A stretch of 64,000 nt of DNA, taken from positions 124,001 to 188,000 of the forward strand of contig NZ_JASITB010000008.1 of NCBI RefSeq assembly GCF_030063455.1. The letters run 5' to 3'. Made by a program: the position numbers and the translations under genes. The notes under the pieces were generated by a model. The model worked only from the letters and a program-made list of their open reading frames with translations, was not told the origin of the DNA and searched no databases. Shown one piece after another: positions 1 through 9,319 of the stretch (its first letter is position 1; the number at the start of each line of letters is the position of its first letter). The stretch is from Cryobacterium sp. PH31-O1. Its GTDB lineage: Bacteria; Actinomycetota; Actinomycetes; Actinomycetales; Microbacteriaceae.

Positions 1-587
1 ACGTCAAGGCGGCGACCGGAGGCATCCGCTGTGCCGCGCAGGTCGTCGAGCACAGCGAGCCCGGCTGCGCCGATGGCGATGTCGGTCTGGCCCTCGCGCC
101 AGGGGCGCCCGGCCGTATCGGTCACCAGCACGCCGAGGCGCAGCCCGGTGCGCTCGCGCAGGGCCGAGCAGATGGCGCGCGCCGACCTGTCCGGATCGAC
201 CGGCAGCAGCAGAACCACGCCGGAGGGTGCGTTGCTCGTGTCGACGCCGGCCGCGGCCATCACCAGCCCCTGCCGGTTTTCGACGATGCGGGTAACCCCG
301 CCCGGGTGCTTTCGCGACGCCACGACGCGCACGGTCTCATCGGTGATCGCCTGTTCCCGGTGAGCGGCCAGCACGGTACGCCCCTCAGCCTTGGAGACGA
401 TCTTGCTGGTCACCGCCACAATGTCGCCATCGAGCAGGCGCGACTGCGCGGCCTCAGCGATGAGGGCGGCCAGGTCGTCGCCAGCCCTGATCTCTCCGAA
501 ACCACTCAGCGTGAACACCTTCAGCCCGAACAGTTCCATGGCGCCGACTTCTGCGGCTGCGGCGTCGGGCAGCGAGTCGTGCGGCAT
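1..587 (-). CDS. cofE: Coenzyme F420-0:L-glutamate ligase, partial (runs off the left edge)
   Basis: About 195 N-terminal codons are visible; the gene continues beyond position 1. CofE adds gamma-linked glutamates to F420-0 using GTP. Family signatures seen are [15 protein letters not shown] near residue 30, the [17 protein letters not shown] core near residues 50-65, the [20 protein letters not shown] stretch, and [17 protein letters not shown] near the visible end. The ATG at 587-585 directly abuts the TAG stop (590-588) of the upstream F420-dependent oxidoreductase, so the two are probably co-transcribed and translationally coupled. In mycobacteria the homologous domain is the N-terminal half of FbiB; whether a C-terminal FMN-reductase domain exists here cannot be seen. 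Family call is secure; full length is unknown. Confidence 0.9.
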   Translation of the reverse strand, partial: MPHDSLPDAAAAEVGAMELFGLKVFTLSGFGEIRAGDDLAALIAEAAQSRLLDGDIVAVTSKIVSKAEGRTVLAAHREQAITDETVRVVASRKHPGGVTRIVENRQGLVMAAAGVDTSNAPSGVVLLLPVDPDRSARAICSALRERTGLRLGVLVTDTAGRPWREGQTDIAIGAAGLAVLDDLRGTADASGRRLD

Positions 588-1589
588 CTACCGAACGAGT
601 TTCGGCAGAACGGATGCGCCGAACACGTCGATCCACTGCTTCTGATTGCGGCCCACGTTGTGCAGGTAGATGCGATCGAAACCGAGGTCGACGAACTTCT
701 GAATGTACTTGCGGTGCTCATCGGGATCGGCCGAGATGATCATGCGGCCCTCGAAGTCCTCCGGTCGCACGAGCTTCGCCATCTGCTCGAACTCGAACGG
801 CGAACGGATGTCGCCCTTCGGAAATTTCATCCCGCCGTTCGGCCACTCGTGCAGCGCGTTGATCATGGCCTCTTCGTCGGTCTCGGCCCAGCTCATGTGT
901 AGCTGCAGCACCTTGGGCATCACCGAAGGATCCTTGCCAGCCTCGCGGGCGCCGTCGTCGAACTTACCGAACAGCATCGAGATCTTCTCGAGCGGCGCAC
1001 CGACCGTGATGAGGCCGTCGGCGAGTCGACCGGCACGCTTAGCGGTGACCGGCCCGGCGGTGGCGACCAGAATCTCGGGGGCAACCTCTGGCATCGTCCA
1101 GAGCCGGGTTGATTCGAGCTTGAAGAACTGGCCGGAATGCTTGACGTCCTTGCCGGCGATCGAGCCGGCGAACAGCTTCGAGATGATCTCGATGGCCTCG
1201 AACATGCGGTTGATGCGCTCGGGGGCTTCGGGCCAGTAGCCGCCGACGATGTGTTCGTTCAGAGCCTCACCTGAACCGAGGCCGAGCCAGTGCCGGCCGG
1301 GATACATTGATGCGAGCGTCGCTGAGGCCTGGGCGACCATGGCCGGGTGCCAGCGAAAAGTCGGGGCGGTCACGCCTGGCCCGAAGTCGCCCTTGGTGCG
1401 CTCGGCAATCGAGGCGAGCACGCTCCAGACGAAGCTCGACTGACCCTGCGCCGGAACCCACGGTTGAAAGTGGTCGGCCGCCATGACGCCGGTGAAGCCG
1501 TGCTCCTCGGCGTAGGCAGAGAGCGCGACCGCTTCGGCCGGTGCGAACTGCTCCAACATGGCCGCATAGCCAATTTGCAACTTCGTCAT
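588..1589 (-). CDS. LLM-class F420-dependent oxidoreductase (Fgd/TIGR03557-like)
   Basis: This 333-residue luciferase-like (TIM-barrel) enzyme uses coenzyme F420 for hydride transfer. The pattern of the F420-dependent glucose-6-phosphate dehydrogenase branch is visible: AADHFQPWVPAQGQSSFVWS near residues 35-55, LGLGSGEALNEH near residue 105, and a C-terminal FDRIYLHNVGRNQ segment. The start is set at the ATG at 1589 because AGGAAGG lies just upstream; an in-frame start at 1637 has no such site. cofE follows with no gap, tying the enzyme to F420 metabolism. The exact substrate (glucose-6-phosphate, hydroxymycolate or other) cannot be read from sequence alone, so no symbol is given. Confidence 0.88.
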   Translation of the reverse strand: MTKLQIGYAAMLEQFAPAEAVALSAYAEEHGFTGVMAADHFQPWVPAQGQSSFVWSVLASIAERTKGDFGPGVTAPTFRWHPAMVAQASATLASMYPGRHWLGLGSGEALNEHIVGGYWPEAPERINRMFEAIEIISKLFAGSIAGKDVKHSGQFFKLESTRLWTMPEVAPEILVATAGPVTAKRAGRLADGLITVGAPLEKISMLFGKFDDGAREAGKDPSVMPKVLQLHMSWAETDEEAMINALHEWPNGGMKFPKGDIRSPFEFEQMAKLVRPEDFEGRMIISADPDEHRKYIQKFVDLGFDRIYLHNVGRNQKQWIDVFGASVLPKLVR

Positions 1590-1697
1590 GGTGACCTTCC
1601 TGCGCATTGATGGGTGGTACCTATTCAATCGCAACACGACCGGGACCGCATTCGATACCGCGGAGGCGGCATCCGTTGGCGCTTATAGGCTGGAGGT

Positions 1698-2534
1698 ATG
1701 CGCATTGCCACCTGGAACGTCAACTCCGTTCGTGCCCGCTCCGGGCGAATCGTCGACTGGATGGAACGCGAGGACATCGATGTTCTCGCCATGCAGGAGA
1801 TCAAGTGCAAGCCCGAACAGTTTCCGGCGCAGGTGTTCGAAGATGCCGGCTACGACCTCGCCATTCACGGCCTCAGCCAGTGGAACGGTGTGGCGTTCGC
1901 CAGTCGCGAACCGATGACAGATGTCGTCACGGCCTTTCCGAATATGCCCGGTTTTTTGAAGGGTGCGGTCGGGCCGGATCAGCCGCTCGAGGCGCGCGCC
2001 CTCGGCGTGACGGTGAACGACCTGCGGCTGTGGAGCCTGTACGTGCCGAACGGGCGCGCGCTCGGCGACCCGCACTACGCCTACAAGCTGGCCTGGCTGA
2101 AGGCCCTCGAGACCCACGCGGCCGAGGAGCTCAGCCGCCACCCCGCGCTTGCGCTGGCCATGATGGGCGACTGGAACGTCGCCCCCCGCGACGAAGACAT
2201 GGGCGACCCAAGCTTCGTGCCCGGTCAGTCCACCCATATCTCGCCCGAGGAGAGGGCAGCGTTCGACGCCTTCGAACAGGCCGGTCTGGCCGACGTCGTG
2301 CGGCCGATCGTTCCAGAGGGTTTCACCTTCTGGGACTACAAGCAGTTGCGGTTTCCGCGCAACGAGGGCATGCGCATCGACTTCATCCTCGGCTCCCCCG
2401 CTTTCGCTGATCTCGTGACGGATGCCAGCATCCACCGCAACGAGCGCAAGGGTGATGCCCCGAGCGACCACGTTCCGGTTCTCGTCGACCTCGACCTGGG
2501 CGGCGATGACGACGATCGCCCAATGATCTTCTAA
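1698..2534 (+). CDS. xth: Exodeoxyribonuclease III (AP endonuclease)
   Basis: A 278-residue protein of the exonuclease III/AP endonuclease family, which cuts at abasic sites and removes 3' blocks in base-excision repair. Visible motifs are the N-terminal ATWNVNS, the metal-binding Glu in LAMQEIKCK, GDWNVAPRDED (the GDxN motif), RIDFILGS and the C-terminal SDHVPV histidine motif. Length matches the roughly 260-280 residues usual for the family. It is divergent from the F420 oxidoreductase, with about 110 bp between start codons that should hold both promoters. Confidence 0.94.
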   Translation: MRIATWNVNSVRARSGRIVDWMEREDIDVLAMQEIKCKPEQFPAQVFEDAGYDLAIHGLSQWNGVAFASREPMTDVVTAFPNMPGFLKGAVGPDQPLEARALGVTVNDLRLWSLYVPNGRALGDPHYAYKLAWLKALETHAAEELSRHPALALAMMGDWNVAPRDEDMGDPSFVPGQSTHISPEERAAFDAFEQAGLADVVRPIVPEGFTFWDYKQLRFPRNEGMRIDFILGSPAFADLVTDASIHRNERKGDAPSDHVPVLVDLDLGGDDDDRPMIF

Positions 2535-2558
2535 GGGTCGCGCCCCCATACTGGAGCA

Positions 2559-3167
2559 ATGACTTTACAAAAGTCGGATCCCTTCGCTTGGGCACCACCC
2601 CCGCCTGCGTCAGCATCCGTAACCGTTTCCATCACCCGAAGAGTCGACCCGGCGCGCTTTACGGAAACGAGCGAGTGGGTGCAGTTCGGCATCAACCTCG
2701 CCCATAAATATCCAGGCTTTCTCGGATCAGGCTGGGTGCGTGGCAGCGAAGACTCCGCCACCTGGAACATGCTGTACCGCTTTTCCAACAGCGCAGGGCT
2801 CGCCGCCTGGGAGAATTCTGACGAACGTACAGAGTGGCTCGAAGCTGGCACCGACCTCGTACTCGATGCCCAGGTCGAGAAACGCACCGGCATCGAGGGC
2901 TGGTTCGACATGGTGCAGCAGACCCCGCCCGGGGCTTCCACGCCTCTTCCTCCGCCACGTTGGAAGCAGGCCGTGAGCATCTGGCTCGGATTCTTCCCGG
3001 TCAATCTCGGTTTCACCCTGCTCATAACGTGGCTCGTACCGGGCTGGAACGACGTTCCGACCATTCTCAAGGTGCTGCTGACCACGCTCGCGCTCACGCC
3101 CCTCATGGCCTACTTCGTGCTGCCCTGGGTGACGCGTATGCTGCGGCCCTGGCTGCAGCGCTCCTAG
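2559..3167 (+). CDS. ABM-domain protein with C-terminal membrane anchor
   Basis: A 202-residue protein. Residues 20-120 look like an antibiotic biosynthesis monooxygenase (ABM, dimeric alpha/beta barrel) domain of the COG3224 type: VTVSITRRVDP, a conserved GFLGSGWVRG and W-rich segments (WNMLYRF, AAWENSDER). Residues 135-195 contain two hydrophobic helices (SIWLGFFPVNLGFTLLITW and VLLTTLALTPLMAYFVLP), so the ABM domain probably sits on the inner face of the membrane. The ATG follows TGGAG. The gene is 24 bp downstream of xth and may share its transcript. Substrate and reaction are unknown; many ABM proteins are not monooxygenases. Confidence 0.75.
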   Translation: MTLQKSDPFAWAPPPPASASVTVSITRRVDPARFTETSEWVQFGINLAHKYPGFLGSGWVRGSEDSATWNMLYRFSNSAGLAAWENSDERTEWLEAGTDLVLDAQVEKRTGIEGWFDMVQQTPPGASTPLPPPRWKQAVSIWLGFFPVNLGFTLLITWLVPGWNDVPTILKVLLTTLALTPLMAYFVLPWVTRMLRPWLQRS

Positions 3168-3183
3168 CTCAGGCCGCACCAGC

Positions 3184-4440
3184 TCAGGGCCGAACCAGCT
3201 CCCCGGTGACGAGCCGCTGCGCAAGGTCGGTGAGCAGGTCAACCCCGGCGAGCATGTCGGGGTCAGAGGTGAGTTCGCGCTCATTGTGCGAAATACCCTC
3301 GACGCTCGGCACGAAGAGCATGATGGTGGGCACGATGTCCTTCATATTGGTCGAGTCGTGACCAGCACGGGTGCGAACCGTGCCGTAGGGCAAACCCAGC
3401 GACTCCGCACTGGCGGCGGCGAGCGTGAGCCCCCGGGCGTCGTAGTCTTTTGCGGCCCAGATGTGCTCGGCGCCGCGTTCAATGCGCACGGAGGCCCACT
3501 GTTCAATCTTGGCGACACGGGCGTGTAGTTCAGCGTCGGCCGCGGCCAACACGGCGGGGTCGGTGCTGCGCACGTCGACCAGCAAATTGACCCGGCTGGC
3601 GACCACGACCGGCGAGTTGGGAAACACGGTGAACTCTCCACAGGAGGTAATGACCATGTGCTCATCCGTGGTGAATTGGTTGGCAATTTCACGCGCCGCG
3701 ACAACCAGCGCTGATGCGCCCAGCAGGGCGTCGGAGCGATCGGCAATTTCGGTAGCTCCGGTGTGGGCCTGCTCCCCGTGCACCACGAATTCGTACTTGT
3801 TGGCACCCCAGGTTGATTCCACCAGGCCGATGGTGAGGCCGTCATCTTCGAGTGAACGGCCCTGTTCGATATGGATCTCGAGGTAGGCAGCCACCTCAAG
3901 GCTGAAGTCCCCGATGGTTCCGATCGACTCGAGCGCTTGCTGCACCGTGACCCCGTTGGGGTCGGTTGTGGCCAGCACCTGTTCGGCGGGTAGTTTGCCG
4001 GTGAAGACCGAACTGCCCATCATCGAGGGCTTGAACCGGCAGCCCTCCTCGTTGAACCAATTGATGATGACGATGTTATACAGCGGAGTTTCTCCCCCGG
4101 CGAGAAAGGCCTCCCGCAGGCGCAGCGCGGCATGGGCCCCGGCCAGCACGCCATAGGCTCCGTCAAACCGACCACCGAGCGGTTGGGAATCCAGGTGCGA
4201 CCCGATAGCGATGTACGGGGCGCCGGGAACGAGTTCCACGAGGGTGAACTGGTTGCCCACCCGGTCGTAGCGAACCGTGCAACCGTGTCCCTCAACGAGG
4301 CCGCGAAACCAGTTTCGGGTCTGGCCATCGACCAGCGTGCCGGCCTGTCGATCAACACCGCCGCCTTTGGTTGCCCCAAAGGTGCTCAGGGAGTGAAAAT
4401 CGGCCAGGAATGCCTGTTGTTGGGCTTGGGTCGTGCTCAT
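3184..4440 (-). CDS. M20-family zinc amidase (allantoate / N-carbamoyl-amino-acid hydrolase type)
   Basis: A 418-residue metallo-hydrolase of the hydantoinase/carbamoylase (HyuC/AllC) group. Metal-site motifs are present: GSHLDSQPLGGRFDGAYGV near residue 85, NEEGCRF near residue 130, EIHIEQG near residue 190, and a dimerisation-domain HGEQAHTGA. The usual Val-Pro after GSHLDS is Gln-Pro and the usual Ser in EEGSRF is Cys, which may tune specificity. It is the last gene of an operon; its ATG overlaps the TGA of the upstream amidohydrolase by 4 bp. The reaction is probably cleavage of a ureido or amide C-N bond; the substrate is not determinable here. Confidence 0.85.
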   Translation of the reverse strand: MSTTQAQQQAFLADFHSLSTFGATKGGGVDRQAGTLVDGQTRNWFRGLVEGHGCTVRYDRVGNQFTLVELVPGAPYIAIGSHLDSQPLGGRFDGAYGVLAGAHAALRLREAFLAGGETPLYNIVIINWFNEEGCRFKPSMMGSSVFTGKLPAEQVLATTDPNGVTVQQALESIGTIGDFSLEVAAYLEIHIEQGRSLEDDGLTIGLVESTWGANKYEFVVHGEQAHTGATEIADRSDALLGASALVVAAREIANQFTTDEHMVITSCGEFTVFPNSPVVVASRVNLLVDVRSTDPAVLAAADAELHARVAKIEQWASVRIERGAEHIWAAKDYDARGLTLAAASAESLGLPYGTVRTRAGHDSTNMKDIVPTIMLFVPSVEGISHNERELTSDPDMLAGVDLLTDLAQRLVTGELVRP

Positions 4441-6113
4441 GCTCGTGCTCCGGTCTTTTCGGTCGCCTCTCGGCGCGAATCAAAAGTGAATTGACCATCA
4501 ACAACGGTCGCGATAACGTCAAGCGACCCGATGTCGGTGGCCTCAAGCGGGGAGCCGGACAACACGACAAAATCGGCGAGTTTTCCACGCACCAGGGTTC
4601 CCCGGCTGTCAATGAGGCCGGTGGCGATGGCGGCCCACTCGGTGTAGCTGCGCAGTGCCTCCTCGGGCGTTAGCCCTTCTTCGCTGCCGCCCAGCACCAG
4701 GCCGTTCTCCGTCGTTCGATCCACCGAAGACTGCAGGGCTCGGCGCACATTGTTGTCAGCGACGGGAAGGTCTGAGCTTCCCGCAATGATGACGCCGGCG
4801 TTCACCAGCGACCGACCACGATACAGCCACCCCTCCCGTTCCACCCCGACCAGTTCGGCGAACTGGTCCCCCAGTGGGCCGATAAACCCGGCCTGGGGCG
4901 TGACGGCAATTCCGGCCTGGGCAATGAGGTCCACCTGATCGAGACGGGAGATTCCAAAATGCTCGATGCGGTTGGGGAGGGCATTTTTTCCGAAACGATT
5001 CTGGCAGTCGATGATGATCTCCGCGGCGAGGTCTATTGCCGCGTCACCAATGGCGTGCAGGGCAATGGGCCATCCTGCCCGATAAACGTCTGTCACCCGT
5101 TCGCGATAGGCCTCGGGATCGTCCAGCAGGTATCCGCTGTTGTGCGGATGCCCGCAGTAGTCCTCCGTGACTGCGGCGGTTGCTCCGAGGAGCGAGCCGT
5201 CCATGAAGACCTTCACCGGCCCCATCGAAAGCCAGTCGTTGCCAAAGCCGGCTCCAATCCCCAGATCGATTCCGCGTCCGTGGCCAGCGCCGTGCATATC
5301 GTCTGCGTGGGCGGTGATCGGACGCAGCGCGTCGAGGGTCGGCATCAACTGCGCCCGGGAATGAAGCCGTTTATCCCGCAGTGCCTGCTGGTAGGCCTGT
5401 ACTTCGATGGGGCTGTGCCCTATCCAGCCCCCGGCAATCCCGGCTTCGGTAAAGCTCGTGATTCCCTGCTGGGCGTACCGGGTGGTCGCATCGTCCAGGG
5501 CCCGCACGATTTGGGGAACGGAGTAGGGCAACAGCAGATTCTGAATCAGGGCCTGCGCGGACTCCTCGATCACGCCGGTGGGATAGCCGTCGGCGTCGCG
5601 CAAAACGGCGCCGCCGGCCGGATTCGAAAAATCGGGTTCGAAAACTCCGGCGAGCCGAAGGGTGGCGGAGTTGGTAATAGACAGATGCCCCGAGACGTGC
5701 CGCAGGTACAGTGGGCGGTCACCGGTGAGCTCGTCGAGGCGGCGAATGTCGGGGTAGTGGCCGCCGTGATTTTTGTGGTTGAAGCCGGTTCCCTTGATCC
5801 AGGCGTCCGGCTCGTCGGCGAGGCGAAGCGCTTCGGCCTCAATGAGCTCATAGAGGCTGTCCAGCCCGCGTGCGTGCTGCAGATCAACGGCCGACAAGCC
5901 CAGTCCCCACCAGGTGGTGTGGCAGTGCGCGTCGATAAAGCCGGGCACGATGGTCGCGCCGGCAAAGTCCTCAACGCTGACCGCTGTGCAGCCATCGATT
6001 TCTTCGTCGAAGCCGACGATTCGACCGTCAAGGATTCCCATGCATTGGGCCTCGGGGCGCAGGGGGTCGAGCGTGACGATGGTTGCGCCTTGAATTATTC
6101 GGTCGAGGATCAC
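4437..6113 (-). CDS. YtcJ-type amidohydrolase (Amidohydro_3)
   Basis: A 558-residue amidohydrolase-superfamily protein. It has the N-terminal beta-sandwich entry TIVTLDPLRP, the HCHTTWWG metal motif (HxH) near residue 63, the central FMDGSLLGATAA stretch, the LHAIGDAAID histidine strand, IEHFG, and the C-terminal AGSSDLPV aspartate. These fit the YtcJ/N-substituted formamide deformylase-like branch. It overlaps the upstream ThDP enzyme and the downstream M20 amidase by 4 bp each, so the three should be made in step. Together with the M20 enzyme it suggests sequential hydrolysis of two C-N bonds in an imported compound. Confidence 0.85.
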   Translation of the reverse strand: MILDRIIQGATIVTLDPLRPEAQCMGILDGRIVGFDEEIDGCTAVSVEDFAGATIVPGFIDAHCHTTWWGLGLSAVDLQHARGLDSLYELIEAEALRLADEPDAWIKGTGFNHKNHGGHYPDIRRLDELTGDRPLYLRHVSGHLSITNSATLRLAGVFEPDFSNPAGGAVLRDADGYPTGVIEESAQALIQNLLLPYSVPQIVRALDDATTRYAQQGITSFTEAGIAGGWIGHSPIEVQAYQQALRDKRLHSRAQLMPTLDALRPITAHADDMHGAGHGRGIDLGIGAGFGNDWLSMGPVKVFMDGSLLGATAAVTEDYCGHPHNSGYLLDDPEAYRERVTDVYRAGWPIALHAIGDAAIDLAAEIIIDCQNRFGKNALPNRIEHFGISRLDQVDLIAQAGIAVTPQAGFIGPLGDQFAELVGVEREGWLYRGRSLVNAGVIIAGSSDLPVADNNVRRALQSSVDRTTENGLVLGGSEEGLTPEEALRSYTEWAAIATGLIDSRGTLVRGKLADFVVLSGSPLEATDIGSLDVIATVVDGQFTFDSRREATEKTGARA

Positions 6114-7789
6114 AGTCCGGCCTCCGTGTTTCGGTGTGCGGGCGGGGTGGCGTTCGTCGCCGGCGGCGGCATGGTTTCAGGATCGGTGCGGAGGTGTAAC
6201 AGGGCGGGAATGCCACTGGCCAGCGCTGCCGTCAGTGCAGATTCAAAGTCGTCGGTACGTTCCACGAGCTGCCCGTATCCGCCGAATGATCGCATCCAGG
6301 CGGCGAAATCGGGGTTCGTCATCGAGGTTCCCGATGAACGACCCGGATAGTGCGCACGCTGGTGCTGCACGATTGTTCCGTAGATTCCGTTGTCCACGAC
6401 GATCACGAGCGGGGCGCTGCCCTCTGCAAAGGCTACGGAGACTTCTTGCGCGGTCATGAAGAAATCTCCGTCACCGCAGATAGCCACCGCCTGTCGGTGG
6501 GGAAATATTAGAGAAGCTGCTACGGCTGCGGGCACGGCCAAGCCCATCGCGCCGTTCCGCGGGGCGACCAGGGAATGCGCGTGATCGTGCGAGAGGTAGC
6601 GATGGCCCCAGATCGTGGCATTCCCGGCACCGTAGGTGACTACGCGGTCGCGGGGTAGTTCTCGTTCCAGGAGCGCGAACGCCACGCCGAGGTCAACGCC
6701 GTTGCCACCGTCGGGGGCTGGTATCGCAAAGCGCTGCTGGTCGTGCTGCAGCGCGAGCATCCAGGCATCCGTTCGGGTGCCGCGCGCACCGCCGGATGCC
6801 GCGTCGGATGTTGCGGCGGATGCGGCCAGTGCGGCAACAAAAGCGGCCGGGCTGCTGAAGATCTGCTGGTCGATACGGCCAGAATGCATGGTCGCCGCCG
6901 GGTCGGGTAGCACCAACACGGTCGGGGCGGCGAACCCGCGGGTATATCCGTCGCTCTGCACGTCGGAACGTCCGCACCCAATGAAAAGCAGAAGGTCTGC
7001 CTCATCCAGGCGGGCGGCGAGCGTATCGGCACGGCCGTAACCCAGCCAGCCAGCGTAGGCGGCGGAATGTGGCACGGCGTCGTAGGCTCGCCAATCCGCT
7101 GCCACGGGAACAGCCGCATTTTCGGCCCAATCCATGAGCGTACGCCCGGTCTCATCGTTCCAGCCGTCCCCGCCGACGATGATGAGCGGATGCTGCGCGG
7201 CTGCCAGCCTCTCGGTGACCGCGGCGATCTCGGCCGCGGATGGCGTCGCGCTGGCGACCGGGCGAAGTGGCGCGGTGGTAGCTCCGACCTGCTGAACCAG
7301 AACGTCTTCGGGCAGTCCGATGACGACCGGACCGGGGCGACCCGATGCCGCCAAGTGCATGGCCTCCGCGACGATCTCACCGGCACGGCGCGGATCATCC
7401 AGCACGATCACGCGCTTGGCGGTGCTGCCAAACCATCCCGTGAGGCTGAACTCCTGAAAGGAATCGCGTTCCCGGTCGGCCACGGGAATGAGACCAACAA
7501 AGAGTACCAACGCTGTGGCATCCTGCCAGGCCGTGTGCACCGCGATCATTGCGTTCGCGGCACCGGGGCCACGGGTAACCATGACGACCCCCGGCGTGCC
7601 GGTTAGCCGCCCTTCGGCCAGTGCCATGAAACCGGCACCGCCCTCGTGGCGACACACCACCGTCTCAATGGGCGAATCGTGCAGGCCGTCCAGAACATCG
7701 AGGTAGCTCTCGCCGGGCACGGCGTAAACGCGGCGTACGCCGTGGGCTTCGAGTTGGGCAACGATGAGGTGGCCAGCTGATTGTGGCAT
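6110..7789 (-). CDS. Thiamine diphosphate-dependent enzyme (acetolactate synthase-like)
   Basis: A 559-residue ThDP enzyme with the standard three-domain order. The N-terminal domain carries the catalytic Glu in CRHEGGAGFMALAEGR near residue 45 and TRGPGAANAMIAVHTAWQD; a central domain follows; the C-terminal domain has the ThDP motif beginning GDGDFFMTAQE and ending VVDNGIYG near residue 470. It belongs to the acetolactate synthase/carboligase/2-oxoacid decarboxylase superfamily. Being in a tight operon with a transporter and two amidohydrolases, it is more likely a catabolic decarboxylase or carboligase than biosynthetic IlvB. The bases just before the ATG lack a clear Shine-Dalgarno; GGAAAG lies about 15 bp upstream. 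Confidence 0.82.
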   Translation of the reverse strand: MPQSAGHLIVAQLEAHGVRRVYAVPGESYLDVLDGLHDSPIETVVCRHEGGAGFMALAEGRLTGTPGVVMVTRGPGAANAMIAVHTAWQDATALVLFVGLIPVADRERDSFQEFSLTGWFGSTAKRVIVLDDPRRAGEIVAEAMHLAASGRPGPVVIGLPEDVLVQQVGATTAPLRPVASATPSAAEIAAVTERLAAAQHPLIIVGGDGWNDETGRTLMDWAENAAVPVAADWRAYDAVPHSAAYAGWLGYGRADTLAARLDEADLLLFIGCGRSDVQSDGYTRGFAAPTVLVLPDPAATMHSGRIDQQIFSSPAAFVAALAASAATSDAASGGARGTRTDAWMLALQHDQQRFAIPAPDGGNGVDLGVAFALLERELPRDRVVTYGAGNATIWGHRYLSHDHAHSLVAPRNGAMGLAVPAAVAASLIFPHRQAVAICGDGDFFMTAQEVSVAFAEGSAPLVIVVDNGIYGTIVQHQRAHYPGRSSGTSMTNPDFAAWMRSFGGYGQLVERTDDFESALTAALASGIPALLHLRTDPETMPPPATNATPPAHRNTEAGL

Positions 7790-7823
7790 AGGAGGAGCTT
7801 TCCGGTAGGGCGGGGCGGAATGG

Positions 7824-9155
7824 TTAGTGCTTGAAACCGGGCAGGTCGACGCTCATGCGCGGTGCAAGGTGGCCTGCCACGGCGGTGAACAGTGACAGAA
7901 AAATCAGCATCGCTGCCGCCGGCCACCACGCGTTGCTGGCGGCGGCGACAAGAGCCGTCGCGAGCAGCGGGATGAAGCCGCTGATCATTCCGGCGGTGTT
8001 CTGGGCGAACCCCACACCGGTGTAGCGGGTGCGGGCCGGGAACAGGCCGGTGAGTACCGTACCGGAAGCGGCATAGGGGAAGGAAAGCGCGGCAACGGCC
8101 AGGGTCATTCCAATCACGACCAGTGCTGGAACGTTACTGACAACGAGCAGAAACGCCGGAATCGCAACGATGGCAGACACAATGCCGCCATAGAAGATAA
8201 CCCGGCTGGAGCCGAACCGTTCGCCGAGGCGGCCGCCGAGGATCAGTACCGGTATCTCCACGGTCGCCGCAACCATGCCGCCGAGCAGCATCAGTCGGGC
8301 GCTGTACCCCATGACACTCACGCCGTAGTAGACGATGAAGGCCGTGACGAGATAAAAGCCGCCGACGCCCAGCATTCCGGCCGCCATACCAACGATGATC
8401 TGCTTCCAATGGTGAACGAGGGTGGTGCGAATGGGCGCCTTCTCCGTCTCACCCTTTTCCACCAGTTCGGTGAAGACGGGGGATTCTTCCAGCCGACTTC
8501 GGATGTACAGCGCGAGCAGAAGCATCGGAAAAGCAGCCAAGAACGGGATGCGCCATCCGAACGAAGAGAAATTCTCCTGCGAGAAGAAGAACGTCATGAG
8601 GAAGAACCCTCCCGACGACAGGATCGTTCCGATCGGCGAGCCGATCTGTGGGATGGCAGCGTAGCGAGCGCGTCGGTGCAAGGGGGCGTTCTCAACGACG
8701 AGAGTCATGGCGCCTGACCACTCACCGCCGACGAAGAGGCCCTGCAGCACGCGGAGCAGAACGAGCAGGATCGGAGCGGCCACGCCGATGGCGGCGTAGG
8801 TCGGCAGCAGCCCGATCAGGCCGGTAATGATGCCGATGCCGGTGATGGTGATCATCAGTGTTTTGCGACGACCAATTTTGTCGCCCATCGCCCCGAAGAA
8901 CATTCCGCCCAGCGGACGAGCAACCAGCCCGACCCCGAAGGTGGCAAAGGCTGCCAAGGCTGAAGCGGTGGCGTTCTCGCTGTAGAAATATTGAACGTTG
9001 AATACCAGAGCGGCCGCCGCGCTGAACAGAAAGAAGTCGTACCATTCCATGGCCGTGCCGATGAGGGCACCGATCGCAACTTTCGTGGCTTCTTTGTCTG
9101 TGATCTGGCGGGTTGCACCAGCCTCCACATTTGTAACTTCATTTGAAATCGTCAT
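7824..9155 (-). CDS. MFS transporter, metabolite:H+ symporter (MHS) family
   Basis: A 443-residue major facilitator with about 12 hydrophobic helices. MHS-type signatures are GTAMEWYDFFLFSAAAALVF near residue 30, ARPLGGMFFGAMGDKIGRRK (the loop 2-3 motif) and LLRVLQGLFVGGEWSGAM. MHS proteins import organic acids or zwitterions (citrate, proline/betaine, shikimate, dicarboxylates). The ATG at 9155 has AGGAAAG 6 bp upstream; an ATG at 9161 is the alternative. It is the first gene of the four-gene operon, 34 bp ahead of the ThDP enzyme, and is divergent from a PucR regulator, so it is probably the uptake step for that pathway. Confidence 0.88.
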   Translation of the reverse strand: MTISNEVTNVEAGATRQITDKEATKVAIGALIGTAMEWYDFFLFSAAAALVFNVQYFYSENATASALAAFATFGVGLVARPLGGMFFGAMGDKIGRRKTLMITITGIGIITGLIGLLPTYAAIGVAAPILLVLLRVLQGLFVGGEWSGAMTLVVENAPLHRRARYAAIPQIGSPIGTILSSGGFFLMTFFFSQENFSSFGWRIPFLAAFPMLLLALYIRSRLEESPVFTELVEKGETEKAPIRTTLVHHWKQIIVGMAAGMLGVGGFYLVTAFIVYYGVSVMGYSARLMLLGGMVAATVEIPVLILGGRLGERFGSSRVIFYGGIVSAIVAIPAFLLVVSNVPALVVIGMTLAVAALSFPYAASGTVLTGLFPARTRYTGVGFAQNTAGMISGFIPLLATALVAAASNAWWPAAAMLIFLSLFTAVAGHLAPRMSVDLPGFKH

Positions 9156-9319
9156 CAGCATCTTTCCTGGGGAGGATGAAGCCAAGCGCATTCCGGGAGA
9201 GAACTGCGGTGGCCTCTGAGGTAATTTCTAAAAGTCTTGCAGCGGATGGCCGTTTCAGGCTGAACGAAATGAAACGAGATGATCGAACGAAACTGTGCAA
9301 AAGCACATAAAATGGCCCA
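9156..9319. promoter_or_regulatory. Divergent control region of the MHS/ThDP/amidohydrolase operon and the pucR-like gene
   Basis: This 164-bp gap separates two divergent starts and is the only non-coding DNA of that size near the operon, so both promoters and the PucR-type operator should lie here. The part next to the regulator is AT-richer than its surroundings (AAAAGCACATAAAATGG just before the regulator ATG). No confident palindrome was found by eye. Confidence 0.5.
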
